A stretch of 64,000 nucleotides of DNA from Pyrodictium sp. (GTDB taxonomy: Archaea > Thermoproteota > Thermoprotei_A > Sulfolobales > Pyrodictiaceae): assembly GCA_013540595.1 (NCBI GenBank), contig JABXKE010000002.1:1116050-1180049 (forward strand). Reading direction: 5' to 3'. The notes under the pieces were generated by a model. It made no database searches and was not told the origin of the DNA. It saw nothing but the letters and a program-made list of their open reading frames with translations. The first letter of the stretch is position 1; the number at the start of each line of letters is the position of its first letter. Position numbers and translations under genes: made by a program. Below, piece after piece: positions 26,558 through 33,931 of the stretch.

Positions 26558-27172
26558 TCACCCCGGCGATATAGTTACCCGATAGCCTAGCAGCGGCAGA
26601 ATGAAGAACTCCATTACAAAGGCGAGAGTCATTCCGACAAGCAGCATTACTATTTGTTCTCCCCTTGTTGGCTGTATCTTCCCAACCAGCTTCTCTATTG
26701 TCCTGCTAGCAAAGTAGTTCTTGAGCACAGACGGGTTAAGCATGGAGGGGCTTATCTTGGCCTTCTTCAGCCCGTTTTGAATTTCCTCGTCGTTAGGGTC
26801 TTCAAACTCGTATGCTAGGTTCCTTTCAGCGTCAACTATTACCACTGGCTCGGCCCTCCTGCACATGGAATCCTTGCATAGGATGTAAGGCTCTATTAGT
26901 GGGAGCTTGTAGAGCCTGTTTAACGTTAGCAGCTCTCCATCGTCTGTCAGCTTCCCTTTGGTTTTGCGCAGGATCTTCCCGCTCCGCAGGATAACAGTTA
27001 CCTTATCTCCGCGCGTCCGCTGAAAAGCTATGACCTTATTCTTGACCTCCTGAGCCATTTGGCTTAGCTGCACTATCCTTGCTGCTGTTGCTATGAGGAA
27101 GAAGAGCGCGAAAAAGCCCACAGCTATGAAGATGTGGAGTATTGCAAGTAGCGCATCCATTCCAGCTCCCAT
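26558..27172 (-). CDS. Island membrane protein with two terminal helices
   Basis: About 204 residues. A hydrophobic helix at about 6-33 (LLAILHIFIAVGFFALFFLIA) and another near the C-terminus (about 172-195, IVMLLVGMTLAFVMEFFILPLLG) flank a soluble middle containing a beta-rich part (KVTVILRSGKILRKTKGKLT) and two nearby cysteines (CKDSMC). The second ATG (27160) has GGGAG five bases upstream and may be the real start. It is the first gene of the minus-strand arm and is divergent from the pilin-like gene. Likely a membrane anchor for the ATPase module. Confidence 0.65.
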   Translation of the reverse strand: MGAGMDALLAILHIFIAVGFFALFFLIATAARIVQLSQMAQEVKNKVIAFQRTRGDKVTVILRSGKILRKTKGKLTDDGELLTLNRLYKLPLIEPYILCKDSMCRRAEPVVIVDAERNLAYEFEDPNDEEIQNGLKKAKISPSMLNPSVLKNYFASRTIEKLVGKIQPTRGEQIVMLLVGMTLAFVMEFFILPLLGYRVTISPG

Positions 27173-27281
27173 GAAATTGTATGAATCCCTGTAAGCCTAC
27201 GTGGCTGTTGCGAGCTTTCATCAGCTATTGGTAGCTCATTCTGTCTATGTGGCTCATACGCGCAGAATAGAAAGGGAGAGC

Positions 27282-28040
27282 ATGAGGGCGAGGCTGCGGG
27301 GCATAGCCCCGGTAGTGGTTGCGGCCATTCTGGCTCTGGCCATAGGTGTTGGGTCCGCAGTCTATCTTATATCGAGGCCGGCAGCCGAGGCCCCTCTAAC
27401 GGCCATAGGCACCGCGCAGCTGATAAGCTACGTGGAGACACGCTACGTTGTTGAGTACTTCGTCTTTGCCAGCGACAAGATCGACATGTACGTTTACCTA
27501 AATGGGACAAGCACGGCTGACATTTACGTCCTATTGCCTTCTGGCAGCGAGTACGTCGTTGTCGCCAGCGAGCATGACTATGCCAGCGGCTCCCTCATCG
27601 AGCTTAACTATGCTGAGGAGCTGGTCGTCCTTGCGTGGAGGGATGGATATGTAGATGCTGTTATCGTAAACATGAGTAGTCCGGCTCCTGGAGAGGTTAG
27701 AAGACACACAGAGCGCCACCCCGACCCCATGAGTTTGGCACAGTATGTGAAGGTTACAAAGCGTTGGTGGGACATCCTCTGGGAGGGCTTCTCGATCCTA
27801 TTCAGTATGATGGCCGGGCTAAGGTTTGTCATAGACATTGTTGCTGTGATGTTACCTTACGCAGGGGCTATGTGGGCTGCATGGCTTATCTCCGCAATTG
27901 CCAAGGCGATAAAGGACCTTAGCATCGAGCCAATAGTGGACTTCTTCTACAAGAACTACCAGATAGTGAGAGGGATAGTTTCGGCAATAACGCAGATCGT
28001 ACTCAAGATAATAGACCTGCTAACAGGGCCTGCTACGTGA
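27282..28040 (+). CDS. Pilin-like membrane/surface protein
   Basis: I place the start at ATG 27282, preceded by AGGGAG, rather than 27 codons upstream. The N-terminus MRARLRG followed by IAPVVVAAILALAIG matches a class III (prepilin/archaellin) signal with cleavage after Gly. A beta-rich ectodomain of about 120 residues follows (YVVEYFVFASDKIDMYVYLN, then ADIYVLLPSGSEYVVV), then two hydrophobic segments at about 170-215 and an amphipathic C-terminus. Pilins normally lack the later helices, so this is a hybrid. It could be a virion or surface-appendage component. Confidence 0.65.
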   Translation: MRARLRGIAPVVVAAILALAIGVGSAVYLISRPAAEAPLTAIGTAQLISYVETRYVVEYFVFASDKIDMYVYLNGTSTADIYVLLPSGSEYVVVASEHDYASGSLIELNYAEELVVLAWRDGYVDAVIVNMSSPAPGEVRRHTERHPDPMSLAQYVKVTKRWWDILWEGFSILFSMMAGLRFVIDIVAVMLPYAGAMWAAWLISAIAKAIKDLSIEPIVDFFYKNYQIVRGIVSAITQIVLKIIDLLTGPAT

Positions 28041-28137
28041 AAAGCCTGGCAACGAGCTTAGCTAGCCTGTATCCCAGGTATCCTGCAAAACCTGCTGCAA
28101 ATGCATAGATAACGATCTCAAACGGCTCTAGCACCAA
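28033..28137 (-). CDS. 34-residue single-helix membrane peptide
   Basis: A short frame starting at TTG 28137 (GTG 28134 is equally possible) and ending at 28033. The product is one hydrophobic helix (IVIYAFAAGFAGYLGYRLA) with a basic end (KLVARLFT). It overlaps the end of the upstream minus-strand gene by 20 bases, the coupled arrangement used by neighbouring island genes. Small single-helix proteins are common in archaeal viruses. Support is limited to hydrophobic pattern and gene packing. Confidence 0.4.
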   Translation of the reverse strand: MVLEPFEIVIYAFAAGFAGYLGYRLAKLVARLFT

Positions 28138-28390
28138 TCTCGGCTCCCTCTATTACGTGGTTTCCTACTGTTATCCCCTTCTGGCGGAGCAGCTCCATCA
28201 GCTTCTGTGCCCGAGGGTCATCCTCTGGCTCAACCCAGACGACTAGCTTGTACTCGCTTGGAGGATGCTCGTCTCGCTCTACGAACAGCCAGGCTGACAG
28301 CTTTATCATGAGCTGCGGGAGGTTCCTTCCCCGGAAAGTTTTGGTGGAAGCCACCGAGGCTCTCTTTCTGTGTACTAGCGCGACCCTCAT
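28118..28390 (-). CDS. Small hypothetical island protein
   Basis: About 90 residues from ATG 28390 (MRVALVHRKRASV); an upstream ATG at 28423 would add a Pro-rich leader. The first half is basic (TKTFRGRNLPQLMIKL), the second has a ferredoxin-like look (YKLVVWVEPEDDPRAQKLMELL then GITVGNHV). No membrane segment. It is coupled to the 34-residue peptide downstream. Function unknown. Confidence 0.55.
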   Translation of the reverse strand: MRVALVHRKRASVASTKTFRGRNLPQLMIKLSAWLFVERDEHPPSEYKLVVWVEPEDDPRAQKLMELLRQKGITVGNHVIEGAEIGARAV

Positions 28391-28545
28391 TGTTATGGGG
28401 GGAGTGCGGGGAGGTCCTCCCATTGTGCCCCCACATCTCCTGAGCCTGGTAAGCCATGTTAAGCCTATCGAGCTAACATGAGCTGGCCTCAGTTCGTGTT
28501 CTACAATTATTTAGCACATTCGACATACATTGTGGAGATGGTATT

Positions 28546-28809
28546 ATGTCCCTCCTAGAGCGGATAAGGGTTTCCAGGATAAAGGCCAGGATAAAGACGG
28601 TAGCCGTAGCCGTGGCTAGCGGTGGAGCTGCGCTATCTGCCAACTTGGCTCACGCACAGACATCCACCGTAGACACAACCACGATGACGGAAACGATAAA
28701 CGCGTTCCTGCCGTTAATTCTGTCTCTCTTCGCTATAATGATCCCGCTAATGTTCTTCGGAAAGATAATGGAGTTCTTCGAGCGTCTTTTGAAGAGCTTC
28801 GGCGGCTAG
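28546..28809 (+). CDS. Small secreted or virion membrane protein
   Basis: 87 residues. A basic N-terminus (RIRVSRIKARIK) and hydrophobic stretch ending ANLAHA fits a signal peptide with cleavage after Ala-His-Ala. The mature part of about 48 residues is a Thr-rich segment plus one membrane helix (FLPLILSLFAIMIPLMFF) and a basic amphipathic tail (FERLLKSFGG). It is preceded by GGAGATG. Small two-helix proteins like this are the size of fusellovirus-type coat proteins, but I have no sequence match. Its C-terminal design recurs in the next gene. Confidence 0.6.
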   Translation: MSLLERIRVSRIKARIKTVAVAVASGGAALSANLAHAQTSTVDTTTMTETINAFLPLILSLFAIMIPLMFFGKIMEFFERLLKSFGG

Positions 28810-28834
28810 CCAGCACTGCAGCTGGGTGATAAGC

Positions 28835-29521
28835 ATGAAGCACCCGCGCCTACTTGCACTGTTTTTGGTAGCTCTCGTAGCGGTTAGCCCTCTGGCAGCA
28901 GCTGCAACAGAGGTGCTAGTTCCGAGCGACGTTAGCGGCCCGATGTGGTGGACCTTCGACGCTCCAACACCGACGGTGATAAAGCTAGAGCCGAACCTGC
29001 CATCTCCTGCGGTAAACGGTTCCGATAACCTGCGAATAGGCTTTATAACCCAGGTAAAGGAGGCAGGCGGAAACTACGAGGTTTTGACAATCCGGTTCAA
29101 GACCAACGGCATGCTGACTGTCGGCAGCCCCCGCTACGGTGTAGCGGATCAGGAGGTCGCGCAGTGGAGCAACAACGAGACCGTAAAGATCGTAATCATA
29201 GACGACACTATTGAGGTGTACGTGGGATCAACGAAGGTGTGGAGCTATGTGGCAAGCGAGGCCATCCCTGACATCAACTACGTATATGCTGATAGCGCAA
29301 CGTACGGCACCCCAGCGTTCCAGGGAGGCGGACAGATAAGGATCTACGTGGATACCACAGAGCTTAACTCCATCCTGATAAACTACCAAATGAAGGAGAG
29401 CATGAACGTGGCACTGCAGCTGTTCACATCGTTCATGCCGTTGATACTGGTGTTCGCTGTATTCGGTATGTTTATGAAGTTCTTCAACAAGATCTTACGT
29501 GGTATAGGGAGAGCATTTTGA
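28835..29521 (+). CDS. Secreted beta-rich protein with C-terminal anchor
   Basis: 228 residues from ATG 28835 (GTG 28826 is 3 codons earlier). A clear signal peptide (LLALFLVALVAVSPLAAAAT) is followed by about 170 residues rich in beta strands, aromatic residues and Asn/Thr, resembling a lectin- or jelly-roll-like ectodomain (GPMWWTFDAP, then IVIIDDTIEVYVGSTKVWSY). A C-terminal helix (SFMPLILVFAVFGMFMKFF) and basic end (NKILRGIGRAF) resemble the tail of the preceding protein. The gene overlaps the next by 4 bases. Probably a surface or virion protein. Confidence 0.62.
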   Translation: MKHPRLLALFLVALVAVSPLAAAATEVLVPSDVSGPMWWTFDAPTPTVIKLEPNLPSPAVNGSDNLRIGFITQVKEAGGNYEVLTIRFKTNGMLTVGSPRYGVADQEVAQWSNNETVKIVIIDDTIEVYVGSTKVWSYVASEAIPDINYVYADSATYGTPAFQGGGQIRIYVDTTELNSILINYQMKESMNVALQLFTSFMPLILVFAVFGMFMKFFNKILRGIGRAF

Positions 29522-29700
29522 CACATCTCTTTTTCCCAGCAATACTCCTCCTCGCTGTAACCATAGCTGTGCCTGTGCACGCACAACAAGAGCCTGTAGT
29601 GGCGGCCTACTTCTACGTGTGGTATGGTGAGGGGCTTGGCAACAGGCACTGGAACGACAAGAAGAACCTGCAAGACTGTACCCTAAGCTTAACAATATAG
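29518..29700 (+). pseudogene. Truncated secreted glycosidase-like protein
   Basis: It starts at TTG 29518, overlapping the previous stop. A signal peptide ends at VHAQQ, then comes EPVVAAYFYVWYG...NRHWN, which resembles the start of glycoside hydrolase 71/99-like domains (YxWYG...HWN). After about residue 50 the sequence passes into A+T-rich host DNA, and the last ten codons are out of context. The catalytic domain is therefore missing. It marks the right edge of the island at about 29,670. Confidence 0.6.
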
Positions 29701-30050
29701 TTGATAGCTTGGTCTCACTAGGGGTCCAATATGCTCTATACAAGGTTGAGACTGCAAGACTATACCCTAGCCTCGGCTTACTAACTATAATTAGGTTGCT
29801 AAATAGCCCTCCTACTAGTCACTACGTTATAGTGGAATCTAAAGCAGCTATGCTGTTTACTTATGGGAGAGACGTCCTACATGACTCTATAATAGAGCTA
29901 AACCATAATCAAGAATGTAAGAGGTATCCATTAATAGTGATGAGTGAAGAAGTTGAACCCGTAGGATTTGGTACATTAAAGCGTATGAATGGGAGAGTTT
30001 TAATCCAGAACATCCTAGATGTCGGATGGTATCTGAGAAGCGGGGTGTAA
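29669..30050 (+). pseudogene. NIP7-like PUA-domain protein, N-terminus lost
   Basis: An in-frame segment of about 126 codons runs from the island edge to 30050. It matches the C-terminal two-thirds of NIP7: LVSLGVQYALYKVETARL corresponds to LVSLGTCFGKF in the human protein, MLFTYGRDVL to FLYGNHVL, EPVGFGTL to PLGFG, and NILDVGWYLR to the PUA end. NIP7 acts in large-subunit rRNA processing. About 60 N-terminal residues are absent and are not found left of the island. An internal TTG at 29709 could allow a short product. It is followed by the FKBP gene after 7 bases. Confidence 0.7.
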
Positions 30051-30057
30051 ATGGGGT

Positions 30058-30834
30058 ATGGCATTTAAGGAAGGCGATTTTGTACTTGTAGAGTATACTG
30101 TTAAGATCAAAGAGACACAAGAGATAGTTGATACAACTAACGAGGAGGAGGCAAGGAAGGCTGGCATTTATGATGCCAAGGAGAGGTATGGCCCAAGACT
30201 AGTCATAGTAGGGGAGGGTAGACTCATAGCAGGACTTGAAGAAGCTATCACTCAGCTAAGTGTAGGCGAAGAGAAGAGTGTCACAATACCCCCAGAAAAG
30301 GCCTTTGGAAAGCGTGATCCTAATAAAATAAAGATAATCCCGCGTAGTCAATTCATAAAGAGTGGCGTAGCACCAGAGCCGGGCAAAGTAGTTGAGATAA
30401 ATGGTCAATTAGCCGTTATAAGAAGTGTTACTAGTGGCAGAGTAATAGTTGACTTCAATCATCCTCTTGCTGGCAAAACGCTAGAGGCTAGGGTAAAAGC
30501 TGTCAAAAAGCTTGAGGATGTACGTGAGAAGGTATTGTACTTACTGCTTAGAAGACTCCCAGCCCTAATATCTGAGAATGACGTAAAGGTTGAGTATACA
30601 CCTGAGGATAAGTATGTAAAAGTTAACCTCAATGAGAAAGCACTACTTGTACAAGACATGCAGAATATCAAGAGAATAGTTGTGAGTGAAATAGGAAAAT
30701 ACATGAGACCAGATGTTGACAAGATAGACTTTATCGAGAAGATATCATTAGCCGTTAAGCAGCAAGAAGAGAAGGAGAAGAAAGAAGAGGCAAAGACGGT
30801 TAGCGAGAAGCAGAGTACTTCTCAAGAAGCATAG
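30058..30834 (+). CDS. FKBP-type peptidyl-prolyl isomerase, long archaeal form
   Basis: A 258-residue protein. The FKBP domain (about 1-150) carries a SlyD-like flap insertion (YGPRLVIVGEGRLIAGLEEAI, then VGEEKSVTIPPEKAFGKRDPNKI). The C-terminal 100 residues form a helical and beta extension seen in long archaeal FKBPs, ending in a Lys/Glu-rich tail. The family catalyses cis-trans isomerisation of prolyl bonds and has chaperone activity. It is cytosolic, with no signal peptide, and lies 7 bases after the NIP7 fragment, its former operon partner. Confidence 0.9.
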   Translation: MAFKEGDFVLVEYTVKIKETQEIVDTTNEEEARKAGIYDAKERYGPRLVIVGEGRLIAGLEEAITQLSVGEEKSVTIPPEKAFGKRDPNKIKIIPRSQFIKSGVAPEPGKVVEINGQLAVIRSVTSGRVIVDFNHPLAGKTLEARVKAVKKLEDVREKVLYLLLRRLPALISENDVKVEYTPEDKYVKVNLNEKALLVQDMQNIKRIVVSEIGKYMRPDVDKIDFIEKISLAVKQQEEKEKKEEAKTVSEKQSTSQEA

Positions 30835-31486
30835 CATACTCCTTGCTCAGATCTCTCTCCTCAATATCTCCTAGAGGCTCCTTTTCTCTCCACACTCTGC
30901 CACTGAAGCGATAGAACTCTGTCTCTTCATCAAGCCAGCATGTGGGCGGCATACCCGCCTTAACACATGTTTCTGCCAGGAAGGTCTCCTCATCCCATAA
31001 GTATTCCAGAGGTACATCGGGGAGCAAAAGGCCTTGGAGAAGCCCCCTCTTTGCTACAAGACCATGCCTACCTATAGTGAAGCTTGAGAGCCTCTGCTCA
31101 GGATTTCTTGGTAGAGGCTCTAGGGGGCCCAATACAGTTACTTCAAATGTCACCTTTTCTAGTTCATCCCTCTTCATTGGAGGGAAACGTGGATCACTTA
31201 CAGCAGCCTCAACAGCAACCTCAATAACAGATCTAACTAGAGGTTTAACAGCAAACACATGGCCTATACACCCCCTAAGCTCCCTAACTTCATACCCATA
31301 AAATGTCGTTATAGTAACGAATGCTGCGCCATGCCTCAATAGTTTGGGAGGGGTATCGCTTGGAGGCTTCATAAGTCTACCTGTGGAGAAATAATATTCA
31401 ACACTCCTCCTTGCGAGTCTGACGAGGTAAGAGCCTTCATCGAATGTCAGCTCCTCGGGTCTGACCTGGTTCTCGGGTTTGCTCAT
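30800..31486 (-). CDS. AMMECR1-domain protein
   Basis: A 228-residue AMMECR1 protein. The signature motif ELRGCIGHVFAVKPL is at about residue 72, followed by VAVEAAVSDPRFPPM and the conserved EVTVLGPLEPLPRNPE. The family is universal in archaea; its biochemical role is unknown, though RNA- or nucleic-acid-related activity has been proposed. Length fits. The 3' end overlaps the convergent FKBP gene by 35 bases. Confidence 0.9.
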   Translation of the reverse strand: MSKPENQVRPEELTFDEGSYLVRLARRSVEYYFSTGRLMKPPSDTPPKLLRHGAAFVTITTFYGYEVRELRGCIGHVFAVKPLVRSVIEVAVEAAVSDPRFPPMKRDELEKVTFEVTVLGPLEPLPRNPEQRLSSFTIGRHGLVAKRGLLQGLLLPDVPLEYLWDEETFLAETCVKAGMPPTCWLDEETEFYRFSGRVWREKEPLGDIEERDLSKEYAMLLEKYSASR

Positions 31487-31629
31487 ATGGTGAGCTCCCC
31501 ATTACTAATTCTCCTCCTTAAGACTTATTTGAACCTATCACTGATTGTTACACGTCTTCTCGGAACATGAAGGTATTCATTGTGTATGGCTACGTTTCAT
31601 GTAGGGTATAGGGTCTTGGGGTAACGGAA

Positions 31630-32307
31630 TTGAGCTGGTCTATCTCTTCAAGCTTTGAGGAGATTTGTGCCAGGATTCTAAGCGAGGTATCACAAAAATA
31701 TTACTCAATAAGGTATGTAATCGAAAAGTACCGCCTTGGGAAACACAGAAAGACAGTTATGGCTTTGTGCTTGGGCACACTTAGAAACTACAAGTTACTC
31801 GAATACGCTCTCGCACACTGCGGACACAATTTGGGTAGAAGGAGAGATGTCAAGTACTGGCTAGCCCTTGTAGGGGCCTACGAAGCAGTTTTCCGCCGAT
31901 CCAAGTTAAGCAAAGAGGACATCATTGCTGTCACACGCTTGTCCCGAGAAGTAGTATCTTGTCTTAGCAGATTTGATCCAGAAAGAGATATTGACTTAAA
32001 AGGTCTTCAACTTCTCTCGATTAAGTACAGTATTCCCTTATGGGTTATTGAAGTTTTATCAAAAATAGAGGTACCGGGAGGCCTTAAAGCGCTTCTTGAG
32101 AGTTTTCAGTTACCAGCTCCTATCTGGATAAGATTTAATAGCAGTGTGCTAAGTAGGGAAGAAGCTATTAGTGAGCTAGAAAAAGCGGGAGTTACTACCA
32201 TACCTGATCCTATTCTAGATGATGTTCTAGAAGTTAAGCAAGTAAAGCCCGGTGCTTTAGGCAGAGTAAACTCAGAGATGTTCTATGTACAAGATCGAGC
32301 TGCAGCA
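31630..32307 (+). pseudogene. RsmB/NOL1/NOP2 rRNA m5C methyltransferase, N-terminal half
   Basis: A TTG start at 31630 opens about 226 codons of an RsmB-family protein: a NusB-like helical N-domain (about 1-140) and the RNA-binding part with PAPIWIRFNSSVLSREEA and the entry block MFYVQDRAAALEA. This block normally precedes the SAM-binding motif of the catalytic domain. Immediately after it the sequence becomes G+C-rich and the frame carries on in an unrelated, strongly Ala/Leu/Arg-biased stretch to 32574. The methyltransferase domain is absent. Compare the C-terminal fragment at 63787-64000. Confidence 0.75.
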
Positions 32308-32535
32308 CTTGAGGCCGTCTGCCGGAACCACGCGGAGCACCTTGTACTCGCGCTCGCGGCCGCCCACCAGCTTCCTCCTATTAATGATGGACACCTTGTA
32401 CTCCTCCACCTCGCTGCTGGCAAGCTTCGCCAGCACCGGGCGGATCTCCCCAAGAGCCTCGAGAGCCTCGCGAGCTCTAAGCTCGAGGACCCGCGCAAAG
32501 TCGAGCACCTTCTCAAGCCTAGGCTTCCGCGGCAA
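32300..32535 (-). pseudogene. Hypothetical protein cut at the 32.3-kb junction
   Basis: The G+C-rich minus frame starts at ATG 32535 (MPRKPRLEKVLDFARVL) and is helical and basic for about 75 residues. It then runs across the junction into the rsmB-derived DNA, where its last residues are simply antisense of that gene. It overlaps the upstream gene by 17 bases, a natural operon join. The real C-terminus is therefore missing. The family is not recognised. Confidence 0.5.
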
Positions 32536-32899
32536 GCTCGAGCACCTCCTCGCGCTCCTCCTCTAGGTCGATGACGCCGAGGGCGGAGAGGAGGCGGACG
32601 GCGAGGGGCGTCGGGTCGTTCCGGACAACCTGTATCATCCGCCTGCCGATCCTCTCGTAGTCCTCGTACCTGCGGAGGAGCCCGAGCCCCTCCATCTGCT
32701 GCAGCAGCCGTTCAGCGTGGTTCCTATCGAAGTCGCCCCCGTAGCTCGCTGCTATCCTAAGGAGCTGGCGCGTGTAGGGCGGCTTCCCCATAACGCGCTT
32801 AAAACGGATGGCCTCGCGAAGCAAGGATATAGCCCGCCCGTTCCGAGCAAGCCAAAACAAGATCTCCGCCTCCGGCCCCAAACTCCCACGCTCAGCCAA
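32519..32899 (-). CDS. Small winged-helix-like hypothetical protein
   Basis: 126 residues from TTG 32899; no ATG is available in frame. It is helical and Arg/Glu/Leu-rich, with a central segment (YTRQLLRIAASYGGDFDRNHAERLLQQMEGLGLLRRY) that has the spacing of a winged helix-turn-helix ending in a beta wing. Such proteins often act as element-borne regulators. It is the first gene downstream (minus strand) of the palindrome array, which occupies its upstream region, so its product may bind there. That link is inference. Confidence 0.55.
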   Translation of the reverse strand: MAERGSLGPEAEILFWLARNGRAISLLREAIRFKRVMGKPPYTRQLLRIAASYGGDFDRNHAERLLQQMEGLGLLRRYEDYERIGRRMIQVVRNDPTPLAVRLLSALGVIDLEEEREEVLELAAEA

Positions 32900-32991
32900 G
32901 TAATGCAGGAATTCTGGAATTACTTAAGCCTTGCGCGGGTATTACCCGAGAGTGTTTGTGGAACTAGAAGCGAGAAGAGGGTCCCGAGGCC

Positions 32992-33413
32992 GGATGTGTC
33001 AGACTCCCGCTCAGACAGATCCCGTAGAATTTCCCACAACGTCGACGGGGGAAACGCGGCCCCTGATTCAGCCCGTGCTGCTTTCCCACACAGGATAAGG
33101 GGAAAAGGGACCTGTCTGAGCAAGACTCAGACAAACCAAATAACTTTACTCTAAAGTAAACACAAGGACAATTTCCCACACAGGCATGGGGGAAAAGCGT
33201 TTCCCAAAGAGGTCCCGGGGAAACCGGGCCCTTGGAGAGGAGGGGATCTGTCTGAGTGCCAATCAGACAGATCTCATAGCCTTGAGTTTACCTATAGGTA
33301 AGCACAAGGACACTGACCCACCGCGTGTTTCCCCTCCTCGAGATGGGGAAACGCACCTTTCCCCCTAAGCCTGTGTGGGAAAAGGATCTGTCTGAGTGCA
33401 ACTCAGACAGATC
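32992..33413. repeat. Modular array of three palindrome families, origin-like
   Basis: Three sequence families alternate. Family A, consensus GATCTGTCTGAG-N5-CTCAGACAGATC: 33385-33413 perfect, 33245-33273 perfect 11-bp arms, 33113-33133 perfect 8-bp arms, 32992-33021 degenerate. Family B, TTTCCC-N12/13-GGGAAA, six copies: 33030, 33081, 33172, 33199, 33327 and 33357. Family C, palindromes near 33145-33160 and 33288-33301 (TTACCTATAGGTAA), each followed by CACAAGGACA. The order is A-B-B, A-C-B-B, A-C-B-B, A with spacing of about 118-140 bases. Non-coding. It resembles a replication origin, partition site or multi-operator rather than a terminator. Confidence 0.8.
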
Positions 33414-33423
33414 TCCCATGCGG

Positions 33424-33750
33424 CTATCGAATAATAACGCGGAAGCCGTCCGGGAGAAACTCTATCTCAGCTTCCCGCTTTTCAGGCATGATGGGGAGCC
33501 GGATGTAAAGGGAGCCGTTGCGCTCCACGGGCTTGTAGGTGTCAGGACTGGGCTCCGAGATGCGGTAGACGACCTCTTTCTCGGATACGACCTCTGCGCG
33601 GAACACTTTGCCTTCGACCAGCCCCTTGAAGGGGCCTGGAATGTGTACATAGTGATACCTGTACTTCCGCTTTGAATGCAGAGAGATTATCTTCGTTCTC
33701 GCTTTAAGTCCCTGTAAAAGCGGTGGCACATCGGCTCCCATTACCACCAT
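33424..33750 (-). CDS. Hypothetical protein next to the palindrome array
   Basis: 108 residues, or 105 from the second ATG, which has GGTGG upstream. The protein is basic at first (KARTKIISLHSKRKYRYHYV), then beta-rich with aromatic and Pro residues and an acidic end (KREAEIEFLPDGF). The pattern suggests a small DNA-binding or element-borne protein, but no family is recognised. Its gene ends 11 bases before the palindrome array and starts about 40 bases from the partial tRNA. Confidence 0.55.
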   Translation of the reverse strand: MVVMGADVPPLLQGLKARTKIISLHSKRKYRYHYVHIPGPFKGLVEGKVFRAEVVSEKEVVYRISEPSPDTYKPVERNGSLYIRLPIMPEKREAEIEFLPDGFRVIIR

Positions 33751-33788
33751 CTCCGCGGATTACCATGTATTTTTGAGGTTGGGAGGTG

Positions 33789-33851
33789 TGGCGCCGGGGG
33801 CGGGATTTGAACCCGCGCGGGGTAACCCCCACCGGCTTAGCAGGCCGGTGG
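33789..33851 (-). tRNA. 3' half of tRNA-Ser(GCU), partial
   Basis: On the minus strand the sequence has an anticodon stem-loop CCGGC-CTGCTAA-GCCGG (anticodon GCT, 33839-33841), a long class-II variable arm, a T-arm GCGGG-TTCAAAT-CCCGC, the acceptor 3' strand CCCCGGC, discriminator G and encoded CCA (33789-33791). The expected 5' acceptor strand GCCGGGG and D-arm are absent upstream to at least 34,010. This is not a functional tRNA unless its 5' half is supplied elsewhere. It is the kind of remnant left as an attachment site when an element integrates into a tRNA gene. Confidence 0.75.
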
Positions 33852-33931
33852 AACCCGAACCGCGGTTGCGCTGGCAGAGGACAGCGTGGGAGCCACTCTA
33901 AAGACGTACTACTGTCCAAACTGTCCAAACC

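Larger units (their letters stand above)
25620..29670. mobile_element. G+C-rich virus- or surface-structure-like island
   Basis: By eye, G+C content rises sharply at about 25.62 kb and falls again at about 29.67 kb, within A+T-rich core DNA. The block holds short overlapping genes in two divergent arms: an ATPase and membrane proteins on the minus strand, and several proteins with signal peptides and C-terminal membrane helices on the plus strand. The right edge truncates a glycosidase-like gene and a host NIP7-like gene. No integrase, tRNA or clear terminal repeat is visible, so the mode of entry is unknown. Left edge estimated between 25,480 and 25,624. Confidence 0.65.

Noticed and set aside
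32308-32574. C-terminal continuation of the RsmB-family frame
   Set aside because: After the junction the frame is antisense to G+C-rich genes and shows no methyltransferase motif, so it is not protein-coding.
33186-33368. 60-residue plus frame inside the palindrome array
   Set aside because: It is made almost entirely of translated palindromes; the repeats explain the DNA better than a gene.
32992-33413. CRISPR array interpretation of the palindromes
   Set aside because: Units are palindromic, of three different kinds and variable spacing, with no constant-length unique spacers and no cas genes.
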